Part shown: in pieces, positions 22,555 through 31,435 of the stretch | How positions within the stretch are numbered: position 1 is the stretch's first letter | Layout of the letters: the number at the start of each line of letters is the position of its first letter | Source: an uncultured Candidatus Altimarinota bacterium | Lineage (GTDB): Bacteria > Patescibacteriota > Gracilibacteria > CAIRYL01 | Direction: 5' to 3' | Assembly: GCA_947311245.1 (NCBI GenBank) | Contig: CAMZKJ010000024.1 | Coordinates: 1-53,389 of the forward strand | DNA length: 53,389 bases | Notes under the pieces: generated by a model | The model's database searches: none | What the model was told of the DNA's origin: nothing | The model's input: only the letters and a program-made list of their open reading frames with translations | Position numbers and translations under genes: made by a program

Positions 22555-25455
22555 ATGAGTGAAAATATTGTAATAAAAGGGGCGAGAACCCATAATTTAA
22601 AAAATATAGATTTAGAAATTCCTAAAAATTCTTTAGTGGTAATTACTGGAGTTTCAGGAAGTGGAAAATCTTCTTTAGCATTTGATACTATTTTTGCAGA
22701 AGGGCAACGAAGATATGTAGAAAGTTTGTCGGCGTATGCACGGCAATTTTTAGGAAGTATGGATAAACCAGATATTGATGAAATTAAAGGGCTTTCTCCA
22801 GCTATTTCTATTGAACAAAAAACAGCTACTCGATCGCCACGGTCTACAGTGGGAACAACAACAGAAATTTATGATTATTTTAGACTTCTTTTTGCAAAAG
22901 TAGGTATTCCTCATTGTCCAGAATGTAATGAAAAAGTACAGAAAACAACGCCATCAAATATTGTTACACAAATTGGAAAACTTCCATTAAAAACAAAAAT
23001 AATGATTATGGCACCTGTTGTGCGTGGGAAAAAGGGGAGCCATATAAAAGTTTTTGAAAATATTAAAAGAGATGGGTTTTTACGATATAGAGTTAATGGA
23101 GAAATTTATACAATGGCACAAGATTTCCCAGAATTAGATCCTAATAAAAAACATACAATTGAAATTGTTATTGATCGTATTGTTGTAAAAGATTTTGGAC
23201 AGCATTATAAAGAACTTTCAAATGGATCAAAAATTGAAATTCCTAATCCGGATCGAGCACGAGTTGCCGATTCTGTAGAATTATCTCTAAAACGAGCCGA
23301 GGGGTTAGTATCTATTGCTAATTTAGATGATGGAACGACTACAACATATTCTGAAAATTTTGCGTGTTCAACACATGGGGCAGTAATTCCAGAAATTGAG
23401 CCGAGAAGTTTTTCTTTTAATTCTCCATATGGAGCATGTAACTCATGTCATGGGTTAGGAAGACGACAAGAAGTTTTACCAAAATTACTTATAAAAGAAA
23501 GTTTAAGCTTGGAACAAGGTGCAATTATCCCATGGAATGCAGGAAATACACTTTCTTGGTATTTAAAATTATTGGAACAAGTAGGAAAAGAATATGGTTT
23601 TGATATAAAAACTCCTGTTAAAAATTTTACTCAAGAGCAAAAAGATATTTTAATTTATGGGGCTGGAAATAATGAATTTGAGGTGAAAATGGCTGGTGCA
23701 AAATCTGGTGAAGCTGAAAGTTATGTAAAATATGAAGGAGTTATTTCAAATTTAGAACGACGATATTTGGAAACAGATAGTGACCATGTACGAAAAGCAC
23801 TTGAAAAATTTATGGAAGAACAACAATGTTCTACATGTAATGGAGGGCGATTGAAAAAAGAATTTTTAGGTGTTACAATTCTTGGAAAGAATATTTTAGA
23901 CACAACTAAATTTTCTATAAAAGAAGCCGCCGATTTCTTTTCTGATTTAAAATCAGAATTAAATACTTCAGATTTGACTATTGCAACACCAATTATAGAT
24001 GAAATTTCTGAACGGTTAAAATTTTTGTTAAAAGTAGGTCTTGCATATTTAACATTAGACAGAAGTTCTGCAACGCTTTCTGGAGGAGAAGCACAACGAA
24101 TTCGTTTAGCAACGCAAATTGGGTCAAAGCTTGAAGGAGTGTTATATGTATTAGATGAGCCTTCAATTGGATTACACCAGAGAGATAACGAAAAATTGAT
24201 AGAAACAATGCGAGAATTGCAAGAATTGGGAAACACAGTTCTTGTTGTAGAGCATGATGAAGACACAATGAAAGCAGCAGATTATTTAATTGAAATTGGT
24301 CCAAAGGCTGGAAAGGCTGGAGGTGAAGTTATAAATATAGGAACTCCTAAAGAATTTTTTGCAAATAAAAATTCTTCAACTGCTGCGTATTTATCGGGGA
24401 GAAAAAAAATAGAACTTCCAAAAACAAGAAGAGCTGCAAAAATAGATGAAAAAACAAAGAAAAAACAATTTGTATCAATTCAAAATGCCACTTTTAATAA
24501 TTTAAAAGATGTATCTGTAGATATTCCGTTAGGGTGTTTTGTTGGAGTTTCAGGAGTTTCGGGGTCTGGTAAATCGTCTTTAATTAACGGAATTCTTTCT
24601 CCTAAATTATTGAATGATTTAAATAAAGCAAAACAAGTAGTAGGAGCACATAAAAAAATAACAGGAATTGAATATTTAGATAAAGCAATTGTTATTGATC
24701 AAAGTGCAATTGGAAAGTCTCCACGGTCGAATCCTGCAACATATGTAAAAGTATTTGATGATATTCGAACAGTTTTTTCTGAAGCAACAGAATCAAAAAT
24801 TCGTGGATATAAAATTGGTCGGTTTTCGTTTAATGTAAAAGGAGGACGATGTGAAGAGTGTCAAGGTGATGGAATTAAAAAAATTGAAATGCATTTTCTT
24901 CCCGATGTATATGTGCAATGTGAAATATGTGCGGGAAAACGATATAATACAGAAACATTAGAGGTAACATGGCGAGGAAAAAATATTGCTGATGTATTAG
25001 AAATGACTATTTCAGAAGCTTCACAATTTTTTGAAAAAGTTCCTGCTATTCATCGAAAATTAAAAACATTAGAAAGTGTCGGTTTAGGATATTTGCAATT
25101 AGGACAAAGTGCCACAACTCTTTCTGGAGGAGAAGCACAAAGAATAAAACTTTCTACAGAGCTTTCAAAACGATCTACAGGAAAAACATTTTATATTTTA
25201 GACGAACCAACAACAGGGTTACATTTTGAAGATATTCAAAAATTATTAGATGTTTTAGAACGATTAGTAGAATCGGGAAATACGGTGTTAGTTATTGAAC
25301 ATAGTTTAGATGTATTGAAATGTTGCGATTATCTTATAGATATTGGGCCTGAAGGTGGTTCTGGTGGAGGAGAAGTGGTTGCAGAAGGAACACCTGAAGA
25401 AGTTGCGCAATCAAAAAAATCACATACTGCTAAATTTTTAAAAGAATTATTATAA
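22555..25455 (+). CDS. uvrA: UvrABC excinuclease subunit A
   Basis: UvrA is the damage-sensing ABC ATPase of nucleotide excision repair and loads UvrB. The 966-residue length is slightly above E. coli's 940. Two cassettes are complete: Walker A GVSGSGKSS (32-40) and GVSGSGKSS again at about 680, signatures LSGGEAQRIRLATQ and LSGGEAQRIKLSTE, and Walker B VLDEPSIGL and ILDEPTTGL. The first zinc module differs from E. coli: where CPIC is expected it reads CSTH, before ACNSCHGLG, so one ligand may be His. The C-terminal zinc module (GRCEECQGDG...VQCEICAGKRY) is intact. Conserved Arg residues use CGA and CGG. ssrA follows 100 bp downstream. Confidence 0.97.
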   Translation: MSENIVIKGARTHNLKNIDLEIPKNSLVVITGVSGSGKSSLAFDTIFAEGQRRYVESLSAYARQFLGSMDKPDIDEIKGLSPAISIEQKTATRSPRSTVGTTTEIYDYFRLLFAKVGIPHCPECNEKVQKTTPSNIVTQIGKLPLKTKIMIMAPVVRGKKGSHIKVFENIKRDGFLRYRVNGEIYTMAQDFPELDPNKKHTIEIVIDRIVVKDFGQHYKELSNGSKIEIPNPDRARVADSVELSLKRAEGLVSIANLDDGTTTTYSENFACSTHGAVIPEIEPRSFSFNSPYGACNSCHGLGRRQEVLPKLLIKESLSLEQGAIIPWNAGNTLSWYLKLLEQVGKEYGFDIKTPVKNFTQEQKDILIYGAGNNEFEVKMAGAKSGEAESYVKYEGVISNLERRYLETDSDHVRKALEKFMEEQQCSTCNGGRLKKEFLGVTILGKNILDTTKFSIKEAADFFSDLKSELNTSDLTIATPIIDEISERLKFLLKVGLAYLTLDRSSATLSGGEAQRIRLATQIGSKLEGVLYVLDEPSIGLHQRDNEKLIETMRELQELGNTVLVVEHDEDTMKAADYLIEIGPKAGKAGGEVINIGTPKEFFANKNSSTAAYLSGRKKIELPKTRRAAKIDEKTKKKQFVSIQNATFNNLKDVSVDIPLGCFVGVSGVSGSGKSSLINGILSPKLLNDLNKAKQVVGAHKKITGIEYLDKAIVIDQSAIGKSPRSNPATYVKVFDDIRTVFSEATESKIRGYKIGRFSFNVKGGRCEECQGDGIKKIEMHFLPDVYVQCEICAGKRYNTETLEVTWRGKNIADVLEMTISEASQFFEKVPAIHRKLKTLESVGLGYLQLGQSATTLSGGEAQRIKLSTELSKRSTGKTFYILDEPTTGLHFEDIQKLLDVLERLVESGNTVLVIEHSLDVLKCCDYLIDIGPEGGSGGGEVVAEGTPEEVAQSKKSHTAKFLKELL

Positions 25456-25555
25456 TCTAAAAAAAATTGCAGAATTGCAATAATAGTGAGATAATAGATT
25501 TTGAAGTTTATGTTTTCTTTGAAAATATAAATATTTAGATCTTTTACATTTTTTT

Positions 25556-26049
25556 GGGGATGACCTGGACTCGACAGAGAAGATGGTATCAATCGCTTGC
25601 TATTCGGGGTTTTGTTTATTTCAGCCCGTTAGAAAGAAATATCCAACAATAAGTGCTAAAAACACTAACTCTGTATTAGCTTTTGCTAAAAACGCTGGAA
25701 ACAAAGTTACTCGATTCGCTCGAGAAACTGTAGCTTCTACTCGTTCTTTTGCTCTTGCTACTGCATAATCATTTGTCCGCCTTGCGGGTTTTTAAAACGA
25801 GCGTATCGCTCCAAATGTCGTTTTTATTTTTATAAATAGGGGACTTAAAAACGTATTTACCTTTTTCGAAAAAAATATTCTTTTTGAATTTTTGTAGAAT
25901 ATTTTTTTTGTATTTTGATCAAATATTCTTTTTTTGTGGATTTTTGTTTTTTCTCTATCACAAAGAAATATTTTTAGAAAAAAATATAATAGTAGACGGC
26001 CTTTGAGCCCTTCTGCTGGACGAGGGTTCGATTCCCTCCATCTCCACCA
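25556..26049 (+). ncRNA. ssrA: tmRNA (transfer-messenger RNA)
   Basis: tmRNA rescues stalled ribosomes by trans-translation. The 5' end GGGGATGACCTGGACTCGACAG pairs with the 3' end CATCTCC-ACCA to form the acceptor stem, including the G3-U70 pair recognised by alanyl-tRNA synthetase. The T-arm GAGGG-TTCGATT-CCCTC precedes the acceptor strand, and CCA is encoded (26047-26049). Between them lie the resume codon GCT at 25655, a tag frame to TAA 25766-25768, GC-richer hairpins just after it (CCGCCTTGCGGG; GAGCGTATCGCTC) and an AT-rich pseudoknot region. At 494 nt it is longer than the usual 350-400 nt, mainly from the tag and the AT-rich 3' part. A terminator follows. Confidence 0.95.
25655..25768 (+). 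other. tmRNA tag-peptide reading frame (37 codons)
   Basis: The frame starts at resume codon GCT after ...ACAATAAGT and ends TAA. It encodes AKNTNSVLAFAKNAGN, a basic middle KVTRFARETVASTR, and ends SFALATA. Tags are usually 8-35 residues and end ALAA or similar. This one is 37 codons and ends ALATA. The early NSVLAFA looks like a typical tag ending that was read on into a longer frame. It should not be annotated as an independent protein even though an upstream in-frame ATG (25583) exists. Confidence 0.8.
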
Positions 26050-26064
26050 ATAAAATGTAAATAT

Positions 26065-26098
26065 AAAAGCCCGCTTCGTTATGAAGTGGGCTTTTTTT
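26065..26098 (+). terminator. Terminator of ssrA
   Basis: A 13-bp stem AAAAGCCCGCTTC / GAAGTGGGCTTTT (one G-U) with loop GTTAT and seven T's lies 15 nt after the tmRNA 3' CCA. It is one of the most GC-rich hairpins in the window. Confidence 0.9.
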
Positions 26099-26123
26099 GG
26101 TGTTTGAGTTTTATTTAAAAAAC

Positions 26124-26339
26124 TTAAGAAAGAATTTCTATTCGCTTTCGACAATTACTTTCACCGCTTATAATTTTAATATTTTTTCCTAACTTTTTCT
26201 TATAAAATTTTATTAACTCTTTGTTTGCTTTTCCTTTTTCTGGAATTGCAGAAATAGCCACTTTCTGTGTTCCATCTGTCATGATTTCTTTCAATTCAGA
26301 TTTTGGAGCATTGGTTATTACTTTTATATTTTGTATCAT
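26124..26339 (-). CDS. DUF167/YggU family protein
   Basis: The 71-residue protein is a compact alpha/beta domain with the family pattern IKVITNAPKSELKEI, VAISAIPEKGKANKELIKFYKKKLG and IKIISGESNCRKRIEI, which correspond to the DUF167 motifs PxxGxANxxLixfLa and SGxxSRxKxixI. Members are widespread and structurally known, but without an assigned function. It follows pcrA after 34 bp on the same strand and converges on ssrA, whose terminator lies between. Confidence 0.88.
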   Translation of the reverse strand: MIQNIKVITNAPKSELKEIMTDGTQKVAISAIPEKGKANKELIKFYKKKLGKNIKIISGESNCRKRIEILS

Positions 26340-26373
26340 AATTTTATATCATAAATTTAAAAGATGAGTTTGC

Positions 26374-28596
26374 TTACATAAAATCTCCATCAATATCTAA
26401 GTTTACTTTGGTTAATGGGGCAATAGATGCAACCATTCGTTTTTCTCCAACTTCTTGAAATGAAATTGTTAAAATATCTCCTTCAATATTTATAATAGTT
26501 CCCATTCCAAATTTTTTATGAGAAATAATATCGTTTATTTCAAAATCATGAGATGCAGTTTTAATTTCTGCTCGTGCAAATTGAGAGCCCATATCTCGTG
26601 AAGAAAAATAATTTCCGTCACAAATTTCTACTGGCATTTCAGCTATAAATCGAGAAGGAGAGTTATATTGAATATCTCCATAGAGCATTCGGCTATTGGC
26701 AAAAGTTACATATAATTTTTTTTCTGCTCGTGTAATTCCTACATACATTAGTCGTCGCTCTTCTTCTAAATTTTCTGGATTTGAAAACGACCGAGACGAT
26801 GGAAAAATATTTTCTTCTGTACCAGAAATAAATACTATTGGAAACTCTAATCCTTTTGAAGAATGTAAGGTCATGAATGTTACTTGTGCTTCTTTTGGTA
26901 TAGTTTCGCCATTTTTATCTTTTTGTTCTTCGTCTAGCGTATCTAAATCACTAATGAGTGCAACTTCTTCAAGAAATAATGTGAGGGCATTTCCTGGTTC
27001 AACTGTGTCATATTTTCGTGCAACAGAAATTAATTCTCTAATATTATCATTTCGAGATACAGATTCTTCGCTTCCGAGTCCATACTTTTTTTCTAACATT
27101 TCTTCGTATTTAATTTTTTCAATTACTTCTGCAATAAGTTCAGATAATTTTTCTGTTTTTTCTTTTGCTCGAAAATCATGAATCATTGTATCGAAAAGCA
27201 TCATTTGTTTTTTTGCAATTGCTGAAATTCCTTCGGCAGCCGAAACATGAGAAAGCATTTTTCCCCATTCAATTTTTTTTGATAATGCAAAGTTTTTTAA
27301 TCCATCTATAGATTTTTTTCCAATTTTACGACTCGGAACATTTATAATTCGTTCCAGTGCAACACTATCATTTTCATTTTTAATAAATCGTAAATACGAT
27401 AAAATATCTTTTACTTCCGATCGAGCATAAAATTTTACTCCACCAACAATGGTATAGGGGATTGCATGTCGTAAAGCTGATTCTTCTAATGCACGAGACT
27501 GAACATTTGTTCTGTATAAAATAGCAATATCAGAAAGGGATCCACCGTTATTTTTATGCTTAACAATTTCATCAAAAATTGTATTTGCTTCTTCGCGTTC
27601 GTCGCTTAATTCTAAAATGGTAATTTCGTCACCTTGTTCATTATCGGTTGTCATTGTTTTTTCAATTCGGTCTGTATTTTGAGAAATTACAGCATCGGCA
27701 GCCAATAAAATATTTTTTGTCGATCTATAATTTTTATTTAAAATAACAGTTTTTCCTTCTTTATATTCTTTTTGAAAATTTAATATATTCGATAAATCGG
27801 CTCCTCTAAATTTATAAATAGACTGGTCACTATCTCCAATAGCACAAATATTTTTATGTTTTCGTGAAATAAGTTGTGCAAATCTATACTGTAAAAAATT
27901 TGTATCTTGGTACTCGTCAATCATTATATATTTCCACCAATTTTGGTATTTTGTTAAAACCTCTGGAAAATCTTGAAAAATTTGAACTGGTAATAAAATT
28001 AAATCGTCGAAATCTACAGCATTTGTTGCTAAAAGAGTTGCTTGATATTTTTTATAACATTCGGCAACAATTACATCTCTATAATTTTCTGCAACTTCAA
28101 TGGCTTGATCTGGTGAAATCATGTCATTTTTTAAACTCGAAATACGGCTTAAAAGTCCTGCTGGATTTAAAATTTCTGTTTTTACATTTCTCTCTTTTAG
28201 CATTGTTCGTGCAAGAGATTTTGTGTCGGTTGTGTCAAAAATCGTAAAATCTTTTTCTCGTCCTAAAATTTCCATTTCTCTTCGCAAAATTCGCATTCCA
28301 ATTGAATGAAATGTTCCAATAGCTGGCGTTAAAATTTTCCCATTTGGTGCAGTTTCGCATCCTTGTTCTTCTAACAATTTTTCAACTCGTGTTTTCATTT
28401 CTTTTGCTGCTTTGTTGGTAAATGTAATGGCTAAAATTTCTCGTGCCAAAACACCTTGTTCCATTAAATACGCAATTCTAACGGTTAAAGCTTTTGTTTT
28501 TCCTGATCCTGCACCTGCAACGACCAAAAGAGGACCATCTTTATGTGTTACGGCTGAGAGTTGTTCATCGTTTAATCCGTTTAGAAGTTGAGACAT
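26374..28596 (-). CDS. pcrA: Superfamily 1A DNA helicase PcrA/UvrD
   Basis: This is a 3'-5' ATP-dependent helicase for excision and mismatch repair and for clearing replication blocks. I chose ATG 28596 (MSQLLNGLNDEQLSAV, 740 residues); ten hydrophobic residues from an upstream ATG are unlikely. Motifs in order are Q-motif NDEQLSAV, motif I GAGSGKT, Ia ITFTNKAAKEMKTR, II DEYQDTN, III GDSDQSIYKFRGA, IV LNKNYRS, V TLHSSKGLEFPIVFISG and VI YVGITRAEKKLYVT. The C-terminus carries an SH3-like segment (HKKFGMGTIINIEGDILTISF) typical of PcrA for RNA polymerase contact. Length is normal. Confidence 0.95.
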   Translation of the reverse strand: MSQLLNGLNDEQLSAVTHKDGPLLVVAGAGSGKTKALTVRIAYLMEQGVLAREILAITFTNKAAKEMKTRVEKLLEEQGCETAPNGKILTPAIGTFHSIGMRILRREMEILGREKDFTIFDTTDTKSLARTMLKERNVKTEILNPAGLLSRISSLKNDMISPDQAIEVAENYRDVIVAECYKKYQATLLATNAVDFDDLILLPVQIFQDFPEVLTKYQNWWKYIMIDEYQDTNFLQYRFAQLISRKHKNICAIGDSDQSIYKFRGADLSNILNFQKEYKEGKTVILNKNYRSTKNILLAADAVISQNTDRIEKTMTTDNEQGDEITILELSDEREEANTIFDEIVKHKNNGGSLSDIAILYRTNVQSRALEESALRHAIPYTIVGGVKFYARSEVKDILSYLRFIKNENDSVALERIINVPSRKIGKKSIDGLKNFALSKKIEWGKMLSHVSAAEGISAIAKKQMMLFDTMIHDFRAKEKTEKLSELIAEVIEKIKYEEMLEKKYGLGSEESVSRNDNIRELISVARKYDTVEPGNALTLFLEEVALISDLDTLDEEQKDKNGETIPKEAQVTFMTLHSSKGLEFPIVFISGTEENIFPSSRSFSNPENLEEERRLMYVGITRAEKKLYVTFANSRMLYGDIQYNSPSRFIAEMPVEICDGNYFSSRDMGSQFARAEIKTASHDFEINDIISHKKFGMGTIINIEGDILTISFQEVGEKRMVASIAPLTKVNLDIDGDFM

Positions 28597-28713
28597 AAAA
28601 AAAATACAAAACAAAAATAATATCAAAATAATTCTGATAAATATTACAATATTCTGTTTTTTTAAGATATATAATTATTGTTAAATCTATAAAAAATCTA
28701 CAAAAATTTATTT

Positions 28714-29022
28714 TTAATTTTGAGTTCCTGTCATAAAAAATGCGATGAATATATCTACAATTATCCATGCAAAAATGGTTAATGCAAATCCTAAAAATGC
28801 CATTATTAACGCATTTTTTCCTCCTTCTTTGTCTCCAGCAGCACCACTCACAATATATGTTATTCCTGCATATACATTCATAATTACATAAATGATACCA
28901 GCACTCACAGCTGTTAATCGTATTAAATATAATCCGTAAAGGAGCAGATCTTTAAAATCAAAATCTCCACTGATAAATGCATCATAGAGGGGACCGCTGG
29001 TTGGTATGAGTGTTAAGTCCAT
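28714..29022 (-). CDS. Small two-helix membrane protein, VirB2/TrbC pilin-like
   Basis: The 102-residue protein has two long hydrophobic segments (LLLYGLYLIRLTAVSAGIIYVIMNVY and ALIMAFLGFALTIFAWIIVDIFIAFF). They are joined by a short polar loop with ITYIVSGAAGDKEGGKNA, the arrangement of VirB2/TrbC type IV secretion pilins and of similar proteins frequent in Patescibacteria. A cleaved signal peptide is not obvious; the polar N-terminus is ~25 residues. It lies 12 bp after the M23/SLH gene and is the last gene of the leftward surface operon. No other type IV secretion gene is in the window. Confidence 0.55.
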   Translation of the reverse strand: MDLTLIPTSGPLYDAFISGDFDFKDLLLYGLYLIRLTAVSAGIIYVIMNVYAGITYIVSGAAGDKEGGKNALIMAFLGFALTIFAWIIVDIFIAFFMTGTQN

Positions 29023-29034
29023 ATTGGTTATATG

Positions 29035-31386
29035 TTATTTAATTAATTGATAAATACTTTCTGCAACTTCTGCACGAGTAACTCCTTGATTTCCTTTGAA
29101 ATGTGTTCCAAAGTTTAATAATTTATGGTCTTTCGCGAACTGTGCATACTCTGCGAACCATGATGTTTTTGGTACATCTATAAATGGATCATTTGCAGGT
29201 ATTCCTTTTAATGGAAGTTTGCTGGTTGCAATTAAAATTTTAAAATATTCTGCTCGAGAAACAGTTTTCCCAGGTTTAAATGTTCCGTCATTGTATCCTC
29301 CTACAATTTTTTTGTTATATGCAGAAAGTACATAATTTACAAACCAATCTTGAGTAGAAACATCGTTAAATGGATTATTTAAATTTTTTCTAATTGAAAC
29401 ATTTAATGCTTCAAGAATCATTTTTAATGCTTCACTTCTGTTTACAGTTTTATTTGGTTTAAAGCTTCCGTCATTGTATCCACCAATAATATTTTTATTT
29501 TTCAAATATTTAATAGCTGTATAGTTTTTATGTGACGATGAAACATCTGTAAATAAATTTGTAGTATTATTTTTTTCTACTTTTTTAGGTGTATCAGATT
29601 TTACATTAATACTAAGAATAGCATTATTTATTTTAATAAATCCAATTCCTGCTTTTTCAGCTGTAAAAATTACACTAATTTCTCCTGTTGATAAATCACC
29701 TTTTCGTACTTGAAGAACATTTGCTTTCCCATTTTTTACACTTACAATATATGAGCCTCGTGGTGGATATGTTGAATCTTTGAAAATTTTATTGTTATCG
29801 CCAATTGCTTTAATTTTTACTTTTATTTTTTCACCAATTTTTACTGAAGTTTTTTCTGTATTTCCTTGTTCATCACTAATCTCAAAATGATGAAATTTTG
29901 CAGATGATATTATTTGTGTATCTGTAATTTCTTTTGTAGAGGCAGTTTTGTTTTGCAGTGTATGTTCTGTTGTTGCAGTTTGTGTAGATTGAGGTTTTTT
30001 TGTAATTTGGGGTGCTACAACTTGAATTCTGATAGTTTCAATAACATTTCCTTTTTTTACGATAATTGTATTTTTCCCAATTTTATCAAGAGTGAGATAT
30101 AATTCTTTTTCTCCTGATTTTAATTGTACATCAATATTTTCAGAGATTTTTTTATCTTTTTTTTCGTAACTTACAGTAACTGTATCGTTGTAATTTTCGA
30201 AGAAATTATTTTTATTATCTGCTGCAAGAATTGTAATTTTTACTTTTTCATTTTGTAATATTTTTGTTGGAGAAGCTTCTAATTTAAATCCTGAAAGTGT
30301 TGGTTTTGTTGTTTGTTTTGGTTTCGGAGTACTAACCTTTTTAGGGGCTGGCGTTGTCGCAGATGCGTGTATATTGTTAATTGTTCCTTGGTTTTTATGA
30401 ATAAATGCAAATGGACTAATTGTATATTTGTATCCATTTTCTTTTCCAAATCCTGCATTTACAGCACTGGTAAAATTATATCCTGCAGATCTTGCATCTT
30501 TCATTGAAAATGGCCAATAGGGAAAAAATGGTGCATCTTTTTTATCTATTTGAAAATGAATATGTGATGTTGTTGAATTTCCCGTTGATCCAACATTTCC
30601 AATTTGTTCATCTTTTTTTACAACATCTCCAACTTTTACCAATCTATTTGATAAATGTGAATATGATGAATATACGGTTCCATATGTTGGAACGGAATCA
30701 TGTCGAATAACAATATGTTGTCCGTATCCAGTTGATTGAGATTTAGATTTTACAACAATTCCATTCGCTATAGAAAAAACTGGTGTTCCCGTTGCAAGCT
30801 TAATATCTACGGCTGGGTGTGAACCGGTATTTTCTTTATGGTCAAATTTATATTTCCCCATATATACAATAGGGTAGGTAATTTTCCTATTTACTGTTTT
30901 CTGTTCCCATTCTTCGCTTCTCATTTTTGCAACCTCATATCGAGGAGCATTCACCAATTCATTTGCTGAATAACTTGAATATAATCGTGTATTTTTTCCT
31001 CCTACTTTAAACCAGTTTGGAGCCTTGTGAAACGGATAAACAGCTCCATCAAAAGGGATAGGTGATGGAGAATCTGTTATTGATGCTTTAAAATAATCTG
31101 CACTTTGTGAAAATAAAAACATTCCAGAAATCATTAAAGCAAGACTTGCAACTGCTGTTGCAATAGGTCGCTTTCGAGTTACTTCTAAATATTTATTTTT
31201 TGCGATACGAACAACTTTCCATAGTTTTCGTCCTGTATACCCAAAATGTAGTCGTGCATTTACTGGTTTTACATGAAAATATTCATCTTTTTTATTTTGA
31301 TGTTCTGTTGAATTTAATACATCATAATTATTTACATCCTCTCTTTTTACAGGGATTCCTAAATTATTTTTTTTGCTAAATTTCAT
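29035..31386 (-). CDS. Cell-surface M23 peptidase with three SLH domains
   Basis: I take ATG 31386 (783 residues); an upstream ATG at 31425 would add 13. The protein has a cytoplasmic basic N-terminus, one membrane anchor (RPIATAVASLALMISGMFLF), then an M23/LysM-type endopeptidase domain with the zinc ligands in SHPAVDIKLATG (H-x3-D) and HIHFQ (H-x-H). Two Ig-like beta domains follow (SGFKLEASPTKILQNEKVKI and FHHFEISDEQGNTEKTSVKI). Three SLH repeats close the C-terminus (FTDVSSSHKNYTAIKYL; FNDVSTQDWFVNYVL; FIDVPKTSWFAEYAQF). SLH domains normally bind secondary cell-wall polymers, so it probably trims peptidoglycan at the S-layer. Middle gene of the surface operon. Confidence 0.88.
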   Translation of the reverse strand: MKFSKKNNLGIPVKREDVNNYDVLNSTEHQNKKDEYFHVKPVNARLHFGYTGRKLWKVVRIAKNKYLEVTRKRPIATAVASLALMISGMFLFSQSADYFKASITDSPSPIPFDGAVYPFHKAPNWFKVGGKNTRLYSSYSANELVNAPRYEVAKMRSEEWEQKTVNRKITYPIVYMGKYKFDHKENTGSHPAVDIKLATGTPVFSIANGIVVKSKSQSTGYGQHIVIRHDSVPTYGTVYSSYSHLSNRLVKVGDVVKKDEQIGNVGSTGNSTTSHIHFQIDKKDAPFFPYWPFSMKDARSAGYNFTSAVNAGFGKENGYKYTISPFAFIHKNQGTINNIHASATTPAPKKVSTPKPKQTTKPTLSGFKLEASPTKILQNEKVKITILAADNKNNFFENYNDTVTVSYEKKDKKISENIDVQLKSGEKELYLTLDKIGKNTIIVKKGNVIETIRIQVVAPQITKKPQSTQTATTEHTLQNKTASTKEITDTQIISSAKFHHFEISDEQGNTEKTSVKIGEKIKVKIKAIGDNNKIFKDSTYPPRGSYIVSVKNGKANVLQVRKGDLSTGEISVIFTAEKAGIGFIKINNAILSINVKSDTPKKVEKNNTTNLFTDVSSSHKNYTAIKYLKNKNIIGGYNDGSFKPNKTVNRSEALKMILEALNVSIRKNLNNPFNDVSTQDWFVNYVLSAYNKKIVGGYNDGTFKPGKTVSRAEYFKILIATSKLPLKGIPANDPFIDVPKTSWFAEYAQFAKDHKLLNFGTHFKGNQGVTRAEVAESIYQLIK

Positions 31387-31435
31387 ACTGTTTGTGTAAA
31401 TTATTATATTTCTCTTGAAAAGCATATGCTAGATT

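Noticed and set aside
25583-25768. 61-residue protein gene starting at ATG 25583
   Set aside because: It lies inside the tmRNA; only the part from 25655 is translated, as the tag. A leftward frame over the tmRNA 3' half (25792-26154) is rejected for the same reason.
28714-29022. Evidence for a complete type IV secretion system
   Set aside because: Only one small VirB2-like protein is present; no VirB4, VirB6 or VirD4 homologue lies in the window.
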